A stretch of 64,000 nucleotides of DNA from assembly GCF_000262245.1 (NCBI RefSeq), contig NZ_AJSX01000030.1, positions 1 through 64,000 of the forward strand, given 5' to 3'. The notes under the pieces were generated by a model, which ran no database searches, had not been told where the DNA came from, and saw only the letters and a list, made by a program, of their open reading frames with translations. The first letter of the stretch is position 1; the number at the start of each line of letters is the position of its first letter. Origin of the DNA: Pasteurella bettyae CCUG 2042 (GTDB taxonomy: Bacteria; Pseudomonadota; Gammaproteobacteria; Enterobacterales; Pasteurellaceae). Below, in pieces: positions 37,791 to 47,940 of this stretch. The translations under genes and the position numbers were made by a program.

Positions 37791-37937
37791 TGATAGCTAA
37801 GTTTATTTTTTATGTAAATGTTAAGATGGGCACAAAACAAATAATTAAAAAGGAAAATCTAGGATATTTTGTTATACATATGAAGCAATTGCTTTTATAA
37901 TTCAACAATTATTAGTAGTGGATAAAAAGAGAATAAT

Positions 37938-38612
37938 ATGGAAAATATTATTATTACCGTGGATGGACCGAGTGGGGCAGGTAAAGGCACTTTATGCTAT
38001 GCATTAGCAGAAAAATTGGGTTTTAACTTATTGGATAGTGGTGCTATTTACCGCGTTACAGCATTGGCAGCATTGCAACATAAAGTGGATTTAACCAATG
38101 AAATGGAATTAGCTGAATTAGCACGTCATTTAGATATCCAGTTTTTACCTACTTGTGGTGAAGTGAAAGTCATGCTTAATCATGTGGACGTGAGCCAATT
38201 GGTTCGTACCCAAGAAGTGGCTGAAGCAGCTTCAAAAGTTGCAATATTTTCGCAAGTTCGTACCGCACTTTTGCAAAGACAACGAGACTTTGCCATTGAT
38301 CAAAATTTAATTGCAGATGGTCGTGATATGGGAACTGTCGTATTTCCTGATGCACAAGTTAAGCTTTTTTTAGATGCTAGTGCGGAAGAAAGAGCAAAAA
38401 GACGTTTGAAACAGTTGCAAAATAAGGGAATTAATGGTAACTTTGACCAGATTTTAGCCGAGATTAAAGAGCGTGACTTCAGAGACCGAAATCGTCCTGT
38501 TGCTCCTTTAAAACCTGCGGATGATGCTTTGTTGTTAGATAGTACATCACTCAGTATTGATGAGGTGATTAAACAAGCCCTTACTTATATTGAGCAGAAG
38601 GTAAAAATCTAG
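37938..38612 (+). CDS. cmk: Cytidylate kinase
   Basis: 224 aa. The P-loop reads [20 protein letters not shown], followed by [36 protein letters not shown] is the CMP-binding core, and [19 protein letters not shown] the lid. It phosphorylates CMP and dCMP. The order cmk-rpsA-ihfB is ancient and shared with E. coli. An uptake signal (ACCGCACTT, near 38262) encodes RTALL. Confidence 0.98.
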   Translation: MENIIITVDGPSGAGKGTLCYALAEKLGFNLLDSGAIYRVTALAALQHKVDLTNEMELAELARHLDIQFLPTCGEVKVMLNHVDVSQLVRTQEVAEAASKVAIFSQVRTALLQRQRDFAIDQNLIADGRDMGTVVFPDAQVKLFLDASAEERAKRRLKQLQNKGINGNFDQILAEIKERDFRDRNRPVAPLKPADDALLLDSTSLSIDEVIKQALTYIEQKVKI

Positions 38613-38716
38613 GTGAATCTCGTTTGTTTATTCATGGATGAATGGACTTTTATTATCAGCCCCACTTTATATGGATTATTAAGTGGACGTTATTAACTAT
38701 TTTAGAAGATTAATTT

Positions 38717-40366
38717 ATGTCAGAATCTTTTGCTCAACTATTTGAAGAATCATTAAAAAACCTTGAAACTCAACGTTTAGGTTCAATCATCAACGGTACT
38801 GTAGTCGCTATTGAAAAAGGCTTTGTATATGTCGATGCTGGCTTAAAATCTGAAGCTCGTATTCCTGCTGAAGAATTCACTAATGCACAAGGTGAAGTTG
38901 ACGTTAAAGTTGGCGACGTTGTAAACGTTGCATTAGACGCTGTTGAAGATGGTTACGGTGAAACTAAACTTTCACGTGAAAAAGCAGTTCGTCACGAATC
39001 TTGGATTGAATTAGAAAAAGCATACGAAGAACAAGCTACTGTTATTGGTTTAATCAACGGTAAAGTTAAAGGTGGTTTCACAGTTGAGTTAAACGGTGTT
39101 CGTGCATTCTTACCTGGTTCATTAGTGGATACTCGTCCAGTACGTGATACACTTCACCTTGAAGGTAAAGAATTAGAATTTAAAGTTATCAAATTAGATC
39201 AAAAACGTAATAATGTTGTGGTTTCTCGCCGTGCGGTTATTGAGTCAGAAAGCAACCAAGATCGTGATGAAGTATTAGCGAATTTAGCAGAAGGCACAGA
39301 AGTTAAAGGTACAGTTAAGAATTTAACTGACTATGGTGCATTTGTGGACTTAGGCGGTGTTGATGGTTTATTACATATCACAGATATGGCTTGGAAACGT
39401 GTTAAACACCCAAGTGAAATTGTCAATGTTGGCGATGAAATTACAGTTAAAGTATTAAAATTTGATAAAGATCGCACACGTGTTTCTTTAGGCTTAAAAC
39501 AATTAGGTCAAGATCCATGGGTTGCAATTGCTCAAAATCATCCAGTTGGTAGCAAATTAACTGGTAAAGTAACAAATTTAACTGATTATGGTTGTTTCGT
39601 TGAAATTTTAGATGGCGTAGAAGGATTAGTTCACGTATCTGAAATGGATTGGACAAACAAAAACATCCACCCATCTAAAGTGGTTAGTTTAGGTGATGTT
39701 GTTGAAGTAATGGTATTAGAAATTGATGAAGAACGTCGTCGTATTTCTTTAGGCTTAAAACAATGTAAAGCTAACCCATGGAATCAATTCGCTGAAACTC
39801 ACAATAAAGGCGACAAAGTTGAAGGTAAAATCAAATCAATCACTGATTTCGGTATCTTCATTGGCCTTGAAGGTGGTATCGATGGTTTAGTTCATTTATC
39901 TGATATTTCTTGGAATGTTGCTGGCGAAGAAGCTGTTCGTAACTACAAAAAAGGTGACGATGTTGCTGCAGTAGTATTGCAAGTAGATGCAGTTAAAGAA
40001 CGCATTTCTTTAGGTATTAAACAACTTGAAGAAGATCCATTCAACAACTTCTCAGCAGTAAACAAAAAAGGTGCTGTAGTTTCAGCAACTGTCGTTGAAT
40101 CTGATGCTAAAGGTGCTAAAGTTGATGTAAACGGTGTTGAAGGTTATATCCGTGCGGCAGACTTAGTTGATGAAGTTAAAGCGGGTGATGTTGTTGAAGC
40201 TAAATTCACAGGCGTTGATCGTAAAGCTCGTATTATTCATTTATCAGTACGTGCTAAAGACCAAGCTGAAGAAGCAGCAGCGGTTGCAAGCGTGAACAAC
40301 AAACAAGAAGATGTTGCTATGCCAAATGCATTTGCTGAAGCATTTAAAGCCGCTAAAGGTGAATAA
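38717..40366 (+). CDS. rpsA: 30S ribosomal protein S1
   Basis: 549 aa with six S1 (OB-fold) domains: two ribosome-binding N-terminal domains and four RNA-binding ones, with repeated signatures such as [40 protein letters not shown] and [20 protein letters not shown]. It captures mRNA leaders on the 30S subunit. Codon use is biased toward preferred codons, as expected for a very highly expressed gene. The 104-bp leader may carry the known autoregulatory folding, which I cannot verify. Confidence 0.99.
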   Translation: MSESFAQLFEESLKNLETQRLGSIINGTVVAIEKGFVYVDAGLKSEARIPAEEFTNAQGEVDVKVGDVVNVALDAVEDGYGETKLSREKAVRHESWIELEKAYEEQATVIGLINGKVKGGFTVELNGVRAFLPGSLVDTRPVRDTLHLEGKELEFKVIKLDQKRNNVVVSRRAVIESESNQDRDEVLANLAEGTEVKGTVKNLTDYGAFVDLGGVDGLLHITDMAWKRVKHPSEIVNVGDEITVKVLKFDKDRTRVSLGLKQLGQDPWVAIAQNHPVGSKLTGKVTNLTDYGCFVEILDGVEGLVHVSEMDWTNKNIHPSKVVSLGDVVEVMVLEIDEERRRISLGLKQCKANPWNQFAETHNKGDKVEGKIKSITDFGIFIGLEGGIDGLVHLSDISWNVAGEEAVRNYKKGDDVAAVVLQVDAVKERISLGIKQLEEDPFNNFSAVNKKGAVVSATVVESDAKGAKVDVNGVEGYIRAADLVDEVKAGDVVEAKFTGVDRKARIIHLSVRAKDQAEEAAAVASVNNKQEDVAMPNAFAEAFKAAKGE

Positions 40367-40395
40367 TAAGTTTTGACTTATTAGTAAGTATTAAG

Positions 40396-40424
40396 CTGGT
40401 GTGCAAACCGCACACCAGTTTTCT
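40396..40424 (+). terminator. Terminator after rpsA
   Basis: A GC-rich 9-bp stem (CTGGTGTGC/GCACACCAG, loop AAACC) is followed by TTTTCTTCC. Confidence 0.85.
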
Positions 40425-40442
40425 TCCTCAAGCATTATACTG

Positions 40443-40492
40443 AGTAAAACAACATAATCATTTATCATATTGAATGATTATGTTGTTTTACT
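40443..40492 (+). repeat. Perfect 20-bp inverted repeat in the ihfB leader
   Basis: AGTAAAACAACATAATCATT at 40443-40462 and its exact reverse complement at 40473-40492 flank the 10-base loop TATCATATTG. The repeat ends 20 bases before the ihfB start codon, just ahead of the ribosome binding site. No T run follows on either strand, so it is not an ordinary terminator. Confidence 0.9.
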
Positions 40493-40511
40493 AAAACGAA
40501 AGGATAACATT

Positions 40512-40796
40512 ATGACTAAATCAGAACTTATCGAAAGTTTAATGGAGAAAAACCATTCTATTTCTGTGAAAACTGTAGAAAATGCAGTGAAAGAAATTCT
40601 TGAACATATGTCTAAGTCGTTAGAAGAGGGAAATCGTATTGAGATTCGTGGTTTTGGTAGTTTCTCCTTACATTTTCGTCAACCACGTATTGGTCGTAAT
40701 CCTAAAACGGGTGAACAAGTTAAATTAGAATCTAAATGCGTTCCTCATTTTAAAGCAGGAAAAGAATTAAGAGAGCGTGTTGATATTAGCGCATAA
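40512..40796 (+). CDS. ihfB: Integration host factor beta subunit
   Basis: 94 aa from the ATG at 40512 ([13 protein letters not shown]), which has AAAGGA upstream. A longer frame would begin inside the leader hairpin. The DNA-binding arm [20 protein letters not shown] contains the intercalating proline (NPKTGE) of IHF/HU proteins. It works as a heterodimer with IhfA, bending DNA at promoters and phage att sites. Its place after rpsA is conserved across gamma-proteobacteria. Confidence 0.98.
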   Translation: MTKSELIESLMEKNHSISVKTVENAVKEILEHMSKSLEEGNRIEIRGFGSFSLHFRQPRIGRNPKTGEQVKLESKCVPHFKAGKELRERVDISA

Positions 40797-40820
40797 ATTT
40801 ATTAATAATATTTAAAAATA

Positions 40821-40845
40821 ACGACACGTTAAGTGTCGTTTTTTG
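40821..40845 (+). terminator. Terminator after ihfB
   Basis: A 7-bp stem (ACGACAC/GTGTCGT) followed by six T residues. Confidence 0.9.
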
Positions 40846-40891
40846 TATTGTTTTTTGGCATAATGGAAAAAATTATATTAAGGAAAATCCT

Positions 40892-41188
40892 ATGATTAAA
40901 TATATTTTTGGTTTCATTATTATTATTGCTATTCTCTTAGTGGCAATTACCGTGGGTGCAAATAACGACCAAGTTATTACATTTAATTATATTGTTGCTC
41001 AAAGTGAATTACAGCTTTCAACTTTAGTTGCAATTTTATTTGGTTTAGGTTTAATTTTAGGTTGGTTAATTACAGGTATTTTTTATCTAAAACTAAAATT
41101 AAAAAATATGGCATTGCTTCGTCAAGTTAAGCGTCAAACTCAACAAATTAGTGAACTAACCACCAGTCGAGATAAGGCTGTCCAATAA
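40892..41188 (+). CDS. lapA: Lipopolysaccharide assembly protein A
   Basis: 98 aa. Two membrane segments (YIFGFIIIIAILLVAITVGA and LVAILFGLGLILGWLITGIF) flank a short periplasmic loop with NNDQVITFNYIVAQSEL, followed by a cytoplasmic coiled coil (KLKLKNMALLRQVKRQTQQ). This is the DUF1049/LapA (YciS) layout. LapA works with LapB in controlling LpxC turnover and lipopolysaccharide assembly. The stop codon touches the lapB start, so they are co-translated. Confidence 0.95.
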   Translation: MIKYIFGFIIIIAILLVAITVGANNDQVITFNYIVAQSELQLSTLVAILFGLGLILGWLITGIFYLKLKLKNMALLRQVKRQTQQISELTTSRDKAVQ

Positions 41189-42396
41189 TGCTTGAATTAC
41201 TCTTTCTACTCCTTCCTATTGCCGCTGCCTATGGGTGGTATATGGGGCATCGGAGCGCTAAGAAAGATCAAGAAGATGTTAGTAATAAATTATCCCGTGA
41301 CTATGTGACGGGGGTAAATTTTCTTTTATCCAACCAAACTGATAAAGCTGTCGATTTATTTTTAGATATGCTACAAAAGCAGGAAGCTGAGAATGAAATC
41401 GAAAGTAACTCCCAATTTGAAGCAGAATTAACTCTCGGTAACCTTTTTCGTTCTCGTGGAGAAGTAGATCGTGCTTTGAGAATCCACCAAAATCTTGATC
41501 GTAGCCAACATTATAGTTTTGAGCAAAAGCTCTTAGCAAAGCAACAATTAGCTAAAGATTTTATGGTTATGGGTTTTTTTGATCGGGCTGAATCAATTTA
41601 TATTATGTTAGTGGATGAACCTGATTTTGCAGAAAGTGCTCTACAGCAATTAGCGGTTATTTATCAAAAAACAAAAGATTGGAAGAAGGCAATTAATGTT
41701 GCAGAGAAATTAGCAAAAATAGCTCCTCGTGAAGATAATATTGAATTAGCACAATATTATTGTGAATATGCAAAAGCTTTACACAAAGAAAATAAAGATA
41801 CTAAAGAACAACAGCCAAAGGCACTTTTAAAACAAGCATTACATGTTTTACCTAGATGTGTGAGAGCCTCAATTCTTTTAGGTGATATTTTGATTAAAGA
41901 GCAACATTATCAAGAGGCTATTGTTGTATTAGAAAATGTTTTAGCACAAGATGCAACATATCTTGGTGAAGTAGTAACAAGATTAAAAGATTGTTATCAT
42001 CATCTTGATCAATTAGATAATTTTGAAATATTTTTGATTAGAGCAAATCAGGAATGTCAATATAACAGTACAGTTGCTTTAGCATTGGCAGATTTAATTG
42101 AAGAAAAACATGGTCGTGCAGCGGCGCAAAATAAGATATATCAACAATTGACACATAATCCAAGTTTATTCTTATTTTATCGATTTGTAGAATATCAAGT
42201 CGAGGAAGCCGAAGATGGAAGAGGTAAAGAAAGTTTAATTTTATTACGGAATCTTGTCGGCGAACGAATTAAGCGGAATTTTGATTATCGTTGTTCGAAA
42301 TGTGGTTATCAGTCTCATAAATTAATATGGTGTTGTCCATCTTGTCGCCAGTGGGAAACTATTAAACCTATTCGAGGAATAGAAAGCCAAATTTAA
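41188..42396 (+). CDS. lapB: Lipopolysaccharide assembly protein B (TPR and rubredoxin-like)
   Basis: 402 aa. An N-terminal membrane anchor (LELLFLLLPIAAAYGWYMGH) is followed by TPR repeats and a C-terminal rubredoxin-like metal knuckle (RCSKCGYQSHKLIWCCPSCR: CxxC...CxxC). LapB (YciM) guides the FtsH-dependent degradation of LpxC and so balances lipopolysaccharide against phospholipid. Both zinc-binding cysteine pairs are intact. Confidence 0.97.
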   Translation: MLELLFLLLPIAAAYGWYMGHRSAKKDQEDVSNKLSRDYVTGVNFLLSNQTDKAVDLFLDMLQKQEAENEIESNSQFEAELTLGNLFRSRGEVDRALRIHQNLDRSQHYSFEQKLLAKQQLAKDFMVMGFFDRAESIYIMLVDEPDFAESALQQLAVIYQKTKDWKKAINVAEKLAKIAPREDNIELAQYYCEYAKALHKENKDTKEQQPKALLKQALHVLPRCVRASILLGDILIKEQHYQEAIVVLENVLAQDATYLGEVVTRLKDCYHHLDQLDNFEIFLIRANQECQYNSTVALALADLIEEKHGRAAAQNKIYQQLTHNPSLFLFYRFVEYQVEEAEDGRGKESLILLRNLVGERIKRNFDYRCSKCGYQSHKLIWCCPSCRQWETIKPIRGIESQI

Positions 42397-42428
42397 ATAG
42401 AATTTAGGCTAAGAGAAGGAAGTTAAAC

Positions 42429-43133
42429 ATGAATAATAAAATTATCGTAGCGTTGGATTACGAAACAGAACATGAAGCTTTATATTTAGTAGATCAAATC
42501 GATCCAAGTTTGTGCCGTGTTAAGGTCGGTAAAGAAATGTTTACTACCTTAGGAACTACCTTTGTAAAACAATTACAAACTCGAGGTTTTGATGTATTTC
42601 TTGATTTGAAATTTCATGATATTCCTAATACCGTTGCACGAGCAGTTCGTTCCGCTGCTGATTTAGGTGTGTGGATGGTTGATCTCCATGCAATTGGTGG
42701 ATTACGTATGATGGAAGAAGCAAAGAAAATTTTGGAACCTTATGGTCAAGATGCTCCTTTATTAATTGGCGTAACGGTATTAACTAGCATGGAAGATTTA
42801 GATTTGCTGCAAATTGGTATCAATGCATCACCGATGGAACAAGTTATTCGTTTAGCTCATTTGACTCAACGAGCTGGTTTAGATGGCGTGGTATGCTCAC
42901 CACAAGAAGTTGAAATCTTGCGTAGTCATTTGGGCAAAGACTTTAAATTAGTGACCCCAGGTATTCGTCCTTCAGGCAGTGATTTTGGCGATCAACGACG
43001 AGTGATGACGCCTACAGATGCAATCAAATCAGGTTCAGATTATTTAGTGATTGGTCGTCCAATTACTCAAGCGGATAATCCAGCTGAAGTATTACGTTCA
43101 ATTAATGCTTCTATTGCTAATTTAGGTGAGTAA
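42429..43133 (+). CDS. pyrF: Orotidine 5'-phosphate decarboxylase
   Basis: 234 aa. The signature [17 protein letters not shown] carries the catalytic D-K-x-x-D network, with VKVGKEMF before it and the phosphate-binding [20 protein letters not shown] and VIGRPITQA after. It makes UMP, the final step of pyrimidine synthesis. Its stop overlaps the yciH start by one base (pyrF-yciH is a conserved pair). Confidence 0.98.
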   Translation: MNNKIIVALDYETEHEALYLVDQIDPSLCRVKVGKEMFTTLGTTFVKQLQTRGFDVFLDLKFHDIPNTVARAVRSAADLGVWMVDLHAIGGLRMMEEAKKILEPYGQDAPLLIGVTVLTSMEDLDLLQIGINASPMEQVIRLAHLTQRAGLDGVVCSPQEVEILRSHLGKDFKLVTPGIRPSGSDFGDQRRVMTPTDAIKSGSDYLVIGRPITQADNPAEVLRSINASIANLGE

Positions 43134-43453
43134 TGAGCGAAAGTAATTTAGTTTATTCCACGGAAGTGGGGCGTATTAAGCCAGAAAAAATCAAAGCTGA
43201 GAGACCTAAAGGTGATGGTGTAGTAAGAATTCAACGCCAAGTAAGCGGTCGTAAAGGTAATGGTGTTAATGTAATTACTGGTTTAGATTTGAGTGATGAT
43301 GAATTGAAAAAGCTAGCGGCAGAGCTTAAGAAACGTTGTGGATGTGGTGGTTCCGTAAAAGATGGAACTATTGAAATTCAAGGTGATAAACGAGAATTAC
43401 TCAAATCACTGTTAGAGCAGAAAGGCTTTACTGTGAAATTAGCTGGTGGCTAG
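43133..43453 (+). CDS. yciH: SUI1/eIF1-like translation factor YciH
   Basis: 106 aa. The SUI1 core is visible: GVVRIQRQVSGRKGNGVNVI, TGLDLSDDELKKLAAELKKR and CGCGGSVKDGTIEIQGD, then LLKSLLEQKGFTVKLAGG. The family helps select correct initiation complexes. It is translationally coupled to pyrF and ends at a terminator built around an uptake signal. Confidence 0.96.
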   Translation: MSESNLVYSTEVGRIKPEKIKAERPKGDGVVRIQRQVSGRKGNGVNVITGLDLSDDELKKLAAELKKRCGCGGSVKDGTIEIQGDKRELLKSLLEQKGFTVKLAGG

Positions 43454-43459
43454 AGATAA

Positions 43460-43489
43460 AAATACCGCATTAAAGTGCGGTATTTTTTT
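43460..43489 (+). terminator. Terminator after yciH, containing an uptake signal
   Basis: Stem AATACCGCA/TGCGGTATT followed by seven T residues. One arm overlaps AAAGTGCGGT. Confidence 0.92.
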
Positions 43490-43497
43490 ATAAAATT

Positions 43498-43848
43498 TTA
43501 GTGAGAATAGCCTATGAATATTGCTCCTAAGAATGCACAGATAGCAAGTATTAAGAATAAACTATTTGGTGCTGTGGCATTTTTATGGAAATATTTTGCT
43601 GCAAAAATGGCATAGACAATTAATAATATCACTTTAGCAATGATCCATAATTGTAATGAATAACCAAAAGCAAAAACTAATCCAATTCCACTTAATACTA
43701 AAATAGTGTCAGCTAAGTGCGGTAAGATTTTAAGAAGTTTAATTGTACGCCAATCTTTACCTTGCCATTGCATGAGGCCTCGGATCACTAATAAAGTGAG
43801 GCTCAAAAAAGCAAAAGTAATATGAGTATGAAGCAGACCTGTTAACAT
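43498..43848 (-). CDS. SirB2-family inner-membrane protein
   Basis: 116 aa with four membrane segments. HTHITFAFLSLTLLVIRGLM, LPHLADTILVLSGIGLVFAF and WIIAKVILLIVYAIFAAKYF match the SirB2 family, whose members have conserved histidines near the start (LLHTHITF) and in the second helix (LPHLAD), suggesting a haem- or metal-binding membrane protein. The function is unknown. It is convergent with yciH. Confidence 0.88.
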   Translation of the reverse strand: MLTGLLHTHITFAFLSLTLLVIRGLMQWQGKDWRTIKLLKILPHLADTILVLSGIGLVFAFGYSLQLWIIAKVILLIVYAIFAAKYFHKNATAPNSLFLILAICAFLGAIFIGYSH

Positions 43849-43932
43849 AAAATAATCACTCTCGTAAAATGAAATGATTATAACGGCTTTTTATCATGTT
43901 TGATACAAATACTATCTAATTATTAAGAGGTA

Positions 43933-43969
43933 AAAGTGCGGTATTTTTCTGAAAAATTTACCGCACTTT
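43933..43969 (-). terminator. Paired-uptake-signal terminator downstream of rnb
   Basis: AAAGTGCGGTA (43933-43943) and TACCGCACTTT (43959-43969) form an 11-bp stem. It lies 17 bp past the rnb stop on the - strand. Confidence 0.88.
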
Positions 43970-43985
43970 AAATAGCTTAAATAAC

Positions 43986-45962
43986 TTAAATAACGCTACC
44001 AATGAGACTACGGGTTTCAAGTTTCACTTCAGTTAATTGAATTTTGATAATATCTCCGATTTTATATTTACGCTCTCCTTTAATATAAAATGCGAGCTCA
44101 TCAGAATTCACTTCGATTTCTTCTTTTTTATCGTGTAAAGTGGCTGCTGGAATGAAAATACTTGCCCCATTTTCTAATAATTGAACTCGTAAACCACCAC
44201 GCATACAATCTTGAACTTCTGCTTCAAATTCAGGTTTATCCGCAACTTTATCGGCAAGATAACGACAGTATAACCAATCTGCGATATCACGTTCTACTAA
44301 CCGATTTTGACGACGTGCTTCTTGTAAACGCGTAAGTATATCATCAGTTGGCTTGTCACAAGTTTGGTTAGCAATGCAAGCTTTAATTAAATGATGATTC
44401 ACCATATCAGAATATTTACGGATAGGTGATGTCCAGGTAGCGTAACCTGTTAAACCTAAGCCAAAGTGCGGTGCTAATTCAGATTTAAATTCAGCGAAAG
44501 TAAGAAAACGACGTAAGCGAAATTCCATATAATCACCTTCAATAGGTTCGATATCATGACGCATACGGCAGTAGCCTTCTAATGTCGCTAAATTTTCTAC
44601 AGAATAGCGTTGTTCTAATTCAGCTTTGTTTTCATCATTGCTTAAGTTAGCCATTAAGAAGTTATGCACATTTGGTAAGAATTTAGCATCAAATCCTTTA
44701 TGAGTATTGAAAATACCCGTGTGGGCATGTTCTGCTAAATAATGGGCACAACAAATATTGGCGATAATCATTGATTCTTCAACGATTTGATTGGCTATAC
44801 GGCGATATTCTGCTTTGATCTCAAGAATATGTCCTTTGTCATCCACAACAAAGTGATAATCAGGTTTCTCTTTAAATAATAAACCATGAGATTGACGCCA
44901 ATTAATTCTCGTTAGAGCAAATTGGTGTAACCAATGAATTTGTTGTTTAGTGGCTTCATCTTGCGGTTGCCATGCATTTTCCCGTTGTTCTAAGTAATCT
45001 GAAACATGGTTATAAGCTAATTTTGCTTTAGATTGAACTTTTGCTTGAACGAAATATGGGCTACCAATAATTTCACCCTGTAAATTGGTTTCAAGGTAAC
45101 AAACTAATGCTGCACGGGTTTCATTTTCTACTAAAGAACAAAGCTCATCAGAGAGTTCACGTGGTAACATTGGAATATTGAAACCAGGTAAATAGTTAGT
45201 GAAACAGCGTTGGCGAGCATCTTTTTCGATTTGTGAATCTTTAGCAATATAAGCAGTTGGATCGGCAATCGCAACGACTAATTTCCAACCCGTTTGTTCG
45301 CCATTATTTTCCACAGGTTCGATGTAGAGTGCATCATCCATGTCTTTAGTCGTTTCGCTATCAATAGTGACAAAATGTAATGCCGTGAGATCTTCACGTG
45401 AGGCGGTATCAAGCATTTGATAACTATCTTGACCTTTTACTGGATAGCGAGATTGTTGATGACGAGCAAGCGTTACCCACCAAGGCGCATATTCATCTTC
45501 AGATGAACAGATAAATTCAATAATTTGAGCAAAGAAAAAACGATCATCACGTAATGGGTGCGTTTTCAAGGTTGCCACGACCCAGTCACCTTCTTTTAAT
45601 TCTTCTTTGACTGATTTAGCCTGGTTTGCACCAATAGGTTGGTTAATGTTTGGATGATCCACTAAAACTTGGAGTTTTTTATCTTTATTGAAACGCACTT
45701 TGGCAATAAAGCGAGTAAGCATAGGCTCTATTAATGCTTCTGGTTCGGCTTGTTGTTTATCACCGAGAGTTTCAATTGTCGCTTTAATTTTATCTCCATG
45801 CATAACTTTTTTCATCGCTGGTGGAGCGATAAAGTAGGTTTCTTTTTCAGTCTCTAAAAAACCGTAAGCTTTATCAGTTCCTTTGACCACGCCCTCTACA
45901 TGAGGTTTATTATCGTGGAGTTGCTGTTTTAGTTGTGAGAGTAGTGGATTATCTTGAAACAT
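43986..45962 (-). CDS. rnb: Exoribonuclease II
   Basis: 658 aa. Cold-shock domains occupy the N-terminal ~180 residues. The RNB catalytic core starts at TIDSETTKDMDDALYIEPVE, with the metal-binding aspartates, and continues with DPTAYIAKDSQIEKDARQRC, TNYLPGFNIPMLPRELSDEL and TSPIRKYSDMVNH. A C-terminal S1 domain ends in GDIIKIQLTEVKLETRSLIG. The enzyme degrades single-stranded mRNA 3' to 5'. It follows fabI on the same strand by 94 bp. Confidence 0.97.
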   Translation of the reverse strand: MFQDNPLLSQLKQQLHDNKPHVEGVVKGTDKAYGFLETEKETYFIAPPAMKKVMHGDKIKATIETLGDKQQAEPEALIEPMLTRFIAKVRFNKDKKLQVLVDHPNINQPIGANQAKSVKEELKEGDWVVATLKTHPLRDDRFFFAQIIEFICSSEDEYAPWWVTLARHQQSRYPVKGQDSYQMLDTASREDLTALHFVTIDSETTKDMDDALYIEPVENNGEQTGWKLVVAIADPTAYIAKDSQIEKDARQRCFTNYLPGFNIPMLPRELSDELCSLVENETRAALVCYLETNLQGEIIGSPYFVQAKVQSKAKLAYNHVSDYLEQRENAWQPQDEATKQQIHWLHQFALTRINWRQSHGLLFKEKPDYHFVVDDKGHILEIKAEYRRIANQIVEESMIIANICCAHYLAEHAHTGIFNTHKGFDAKFLPNVHNFLMANLSNDENKAELEQRYSVENLATLEGYCRMRHDIEPIEGDYMEFRLRRFLTFAEFKSELAPHFGLGLTGYATWTSPIRKYSDMVNHHLIKACIANQTCDKPTDDILTRLQEARRQNRLVERDIADWLYCRYLADKVADKPEFEAEVQDCMRGGLRVQLLENGASIFIPAATLHDKKEEIEVNSDELAFYIKGERKYKIGDIIKIQLTEVKLETRSLIGSVI

Positions 45963-46056
45963 GTTGATTTATTATAAAAAGTAAAGGTGGACAGAAAGCC
46001 CACCGTATCAATAAAAATGGAGGGATGATTAGCCCACCTTACGAGATAAGTTGCGA

Positions 46057-46845
46057 TTATTCTTCGCCTAATTCACCCATTGCCATTACGCTAAAACCAG
46101 CATCAACGTGTAATACTTCACCAGTAACACCTGAAGCTAAGTTTGAGCATAAGTATGCGGCTGAATTACCAACATCTTCGATCGTTACTGTACGACGTAA
46201 TGCGGCAGTTTTTTCAAATGCACCAAGCATTTTTTTGAAGTTTTTAATGCCTGATGCGGCTAATGTACGAATTGGACCAGCAGATATAGCATTAACACGA
46301 ATGCCATCTTTACCTAAGTCAGCTGCCATGACACGAGTTGCCGCTTCTAATGAAGCTTTTGCTAAACACATAACGTTGTAGTTAGGAATAGCTCGTTCAG
46401 CACCTAAATAAGTTAAGGTTAATAAAGCTGAATTTGGGTTTAAGTATGGACGTGCCGCTTGAGCCATTGCTACAAAACTGTAAGCACTGATATCATGAGC
46501 AATACGGTAACCTTCACGAGTCGCTGCATTGACATAATCACCATCTAATTGATCGCCTGGTGCAAATGCGATTGCGTGCACAAAACCATCAAATTTATCC
46601 CAACGTTTGCTTAATTCTGTGAAGCAACTAGAAATGCTTTCATCTGTTGCAACATCTAACGGAAGAACAATATCAGAACCGAATTCTTTAGCAAATTCTT
46701 CAACTCGTGGTTGTAATTTATCATTTAAATAAGTGAATGCTAATTCTGCACCTTGTTCTTTCATTGATTTTGCAATACCGTATGCAATCGAACGGTTACT
46801 TGCAAGACCAGTGACTAAAATACGTTTGCCAGTTAAGATACCCAT
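46057..46845 (-). CDS. fabI: Enoyl-[acyl-carrier-protein] reductase (NADH)
   Basis: 262 aa. The N-terminal [20 protein letters not shown] is the FabI version of the Rossmann start. The catalytic Tyr and Lys are in [20 protein letters not shown] / [16 protein letters not shown], and [19 protein letters not shown] is the substrate loop. It catalyses the last reduction in each cycle of fatty acid elongation and is the triclosan target. Intact, with normal length. Confidence 0.98.
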   Translation of the reverse strand: MGILTGKRILVTGLASNRSIAYGIAKSMKEQGAELAFTYLNDKLQPRVEEFAKEFGSDIVLPLDVATDESISSCFTELSKRWDKFDGFVHAIAFAPGDQLDGDYVNAATREGYRIAHDISAYSFVAMAQAARPYLNPNSALLTLTYLGAERAIPNYNVMCLAKASLEAATRVMAADLGKDGIRVNAISAGPIRTLAASGIKNFKKMLGAFEKTAALRRTVTIEDVGNSAAYLCSNLASGVTGEVLHVDAGFSVMAMGELGEE

Positions 46846-46978
46846 AGTGTTTCCTTATTATATTAGTATAAACAAAAGATTGTTTGTGTTCGAAAATTGG
46901 GGCGATTATACCTTTTTCAGGGAAATTGAGCAATTAAACAATTAGCTAGCTTCCCTTTGTTGGACCAGTGAGATTCAC

Positions 46979-47749
46979 TTAAGCAGGATTATTAATATCC
47001 TTAAATATTACCTCAAAGCCATATTCTTCTGCTAACCATTCTCCTAAGGCTTTAATTCCATAGCGTTCTGTTGCATGATGTCCACAACCAAAGTAGTGAA
47101 TACCTTGTTCCCTAGCAGAATGAGTTGTTTGTTCTGAAATTTCACCTGAAATAAAAGCATCACAGCCTTGAGCTGCTGCAAGATCAATGTAACTCTGACC
47201 ACCACCAGTACATATACCCACTTTTTGAATCAAGTGCGGTTCATTTTGCAAAAATTCTTCCGAATTACATACGATTGGCGTTTTATCTAATACATGGATA
47301 ATGCGTTGCGTAAACTCGGCTAATGTGGTTGGTTCTTTTAACATTCCCCATATTGGAATACTTACTGCGCCTTGTTCTAATGGTTGTCGTTCTTCAATGC
47401 CAAGTCGTTTGGCAAGAAGAGCATTATTGCCTAATTCAGCATGTACATCTAAAGGCAGATGATAACCGTATAAATTGATATCATTCACAAGTAAGGTCTT
47501 GATGCGTTTACCTTTCATTCCTCGAATGCAGGGATTTTCATTTTTCCAAAAATATCCATGGTGTACCAAGATTGCATCAGCTTTTTGTTCTACAGCATAG
47601 TCAATCAATGCTTGTGTAGCTGTTACGCCTGTAATTATTTTTTTTATTTCAGATTTACCTTCTACTTGTAAGCCGTTTGGGGCGTAGTCTGAAATAGCTT
47701 GTGTATTGAGTTTTTGATTAATAATTTGTTCTAGTTTGAGATTATTCAT
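46979..47749 (-). CDS. Nif3-like dinuclear metal centre protein (YbgI family)
   Basis: 256 aa. The family motifs NGLQVEGKSEIKKIITGVTA, ADAILVHHGYFWKNENPCIR (metal-binding HH), GICTGGGQSYIDLAAAQGCD, FISGEISEQTTHSAREQG and FGCGHHATERYGIKAL are all present. The protein forms a hexameric ring with two metals per subunit. Its substrate is not established. A terminator-like stem lies about 60 bp upstream of its start on the same strand, so expression may be attenuated. Confidence 0.94.
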   Translation of the reverse strand: MNNLKLEQIINQKLNTQAISDYAPNGLQVEGKSEIKKIITGVTATQALIDYAVEQKADAILVHHGYFWKNENPCIRGMKGKRIKTLLVNDINLYGYHLPLDVHAELGNNALLAKRLGIEERQPLEQGAVSIPIWGMLKEPTTLAEFTQRIIHVLDKTPIVCNSEEFLQNEPHLIQKVGICTGGGQSYIDLAAAQGCDAFISGEISEQTTHSAREQGIHYFGCGHHATERYGIKALGEWLAEEYGFEVIFKDINNPA

Positions 47750-47810
47750 AATAGAAAAAATGTGAGTGAATTATGTTGATATGATAAAGGATTTATTCAG
47801 GATTAAGAAT

Positions 47811-47910
47811 AAAAAAATGGCTAGCAAAGTTGATCGTGGGGATCAGGGGGATTTACTAGCCAAAAATTTACTACACGAGTTTTGAGTGATTAGTATAATT
47901 ATTAGAATGT
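47811..47910 (-). ncRNA. Predicted ~100-nt transcript or attenuated leader upstream of the Nif3-like gene
   Basis: On the - strand a promoter is readable: TTGATC (47944-47939), 16-base spacer, TATAAT (47922-47917). About 100 bases later a stem TGGCTAG/CTAGCCA (47818-47824 with 47856-47862, 31-base loop) is followed by seven T residues. No ORF of note lies between. This could be a small RNA or a leader that terminates before the Nif3-like gene. The promoter lies inside the ModE-like palindrome. Evidence is structural only. Confidence 0.4.
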
Positions 47911-47914
47911 GAAT

Positions 47915-47940
47915 TCATTATATACTTATATATATAATGA
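47915..47940. promoter_or_regulatory. ModE-type operator (perfect palindrome)
   Basis: TCATTATATA-CTTATA-TATATAATGA has 10-bp perfect arms around a 6-base spacer. ModE sites in E. coli have the form CGxTATATA-N6..8-TATATAxCG, so the core and spacing agree and only the CG is replaced by CA/TG. It lies 59-84 bases before the molbindin gene. Confidence 0.7.
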
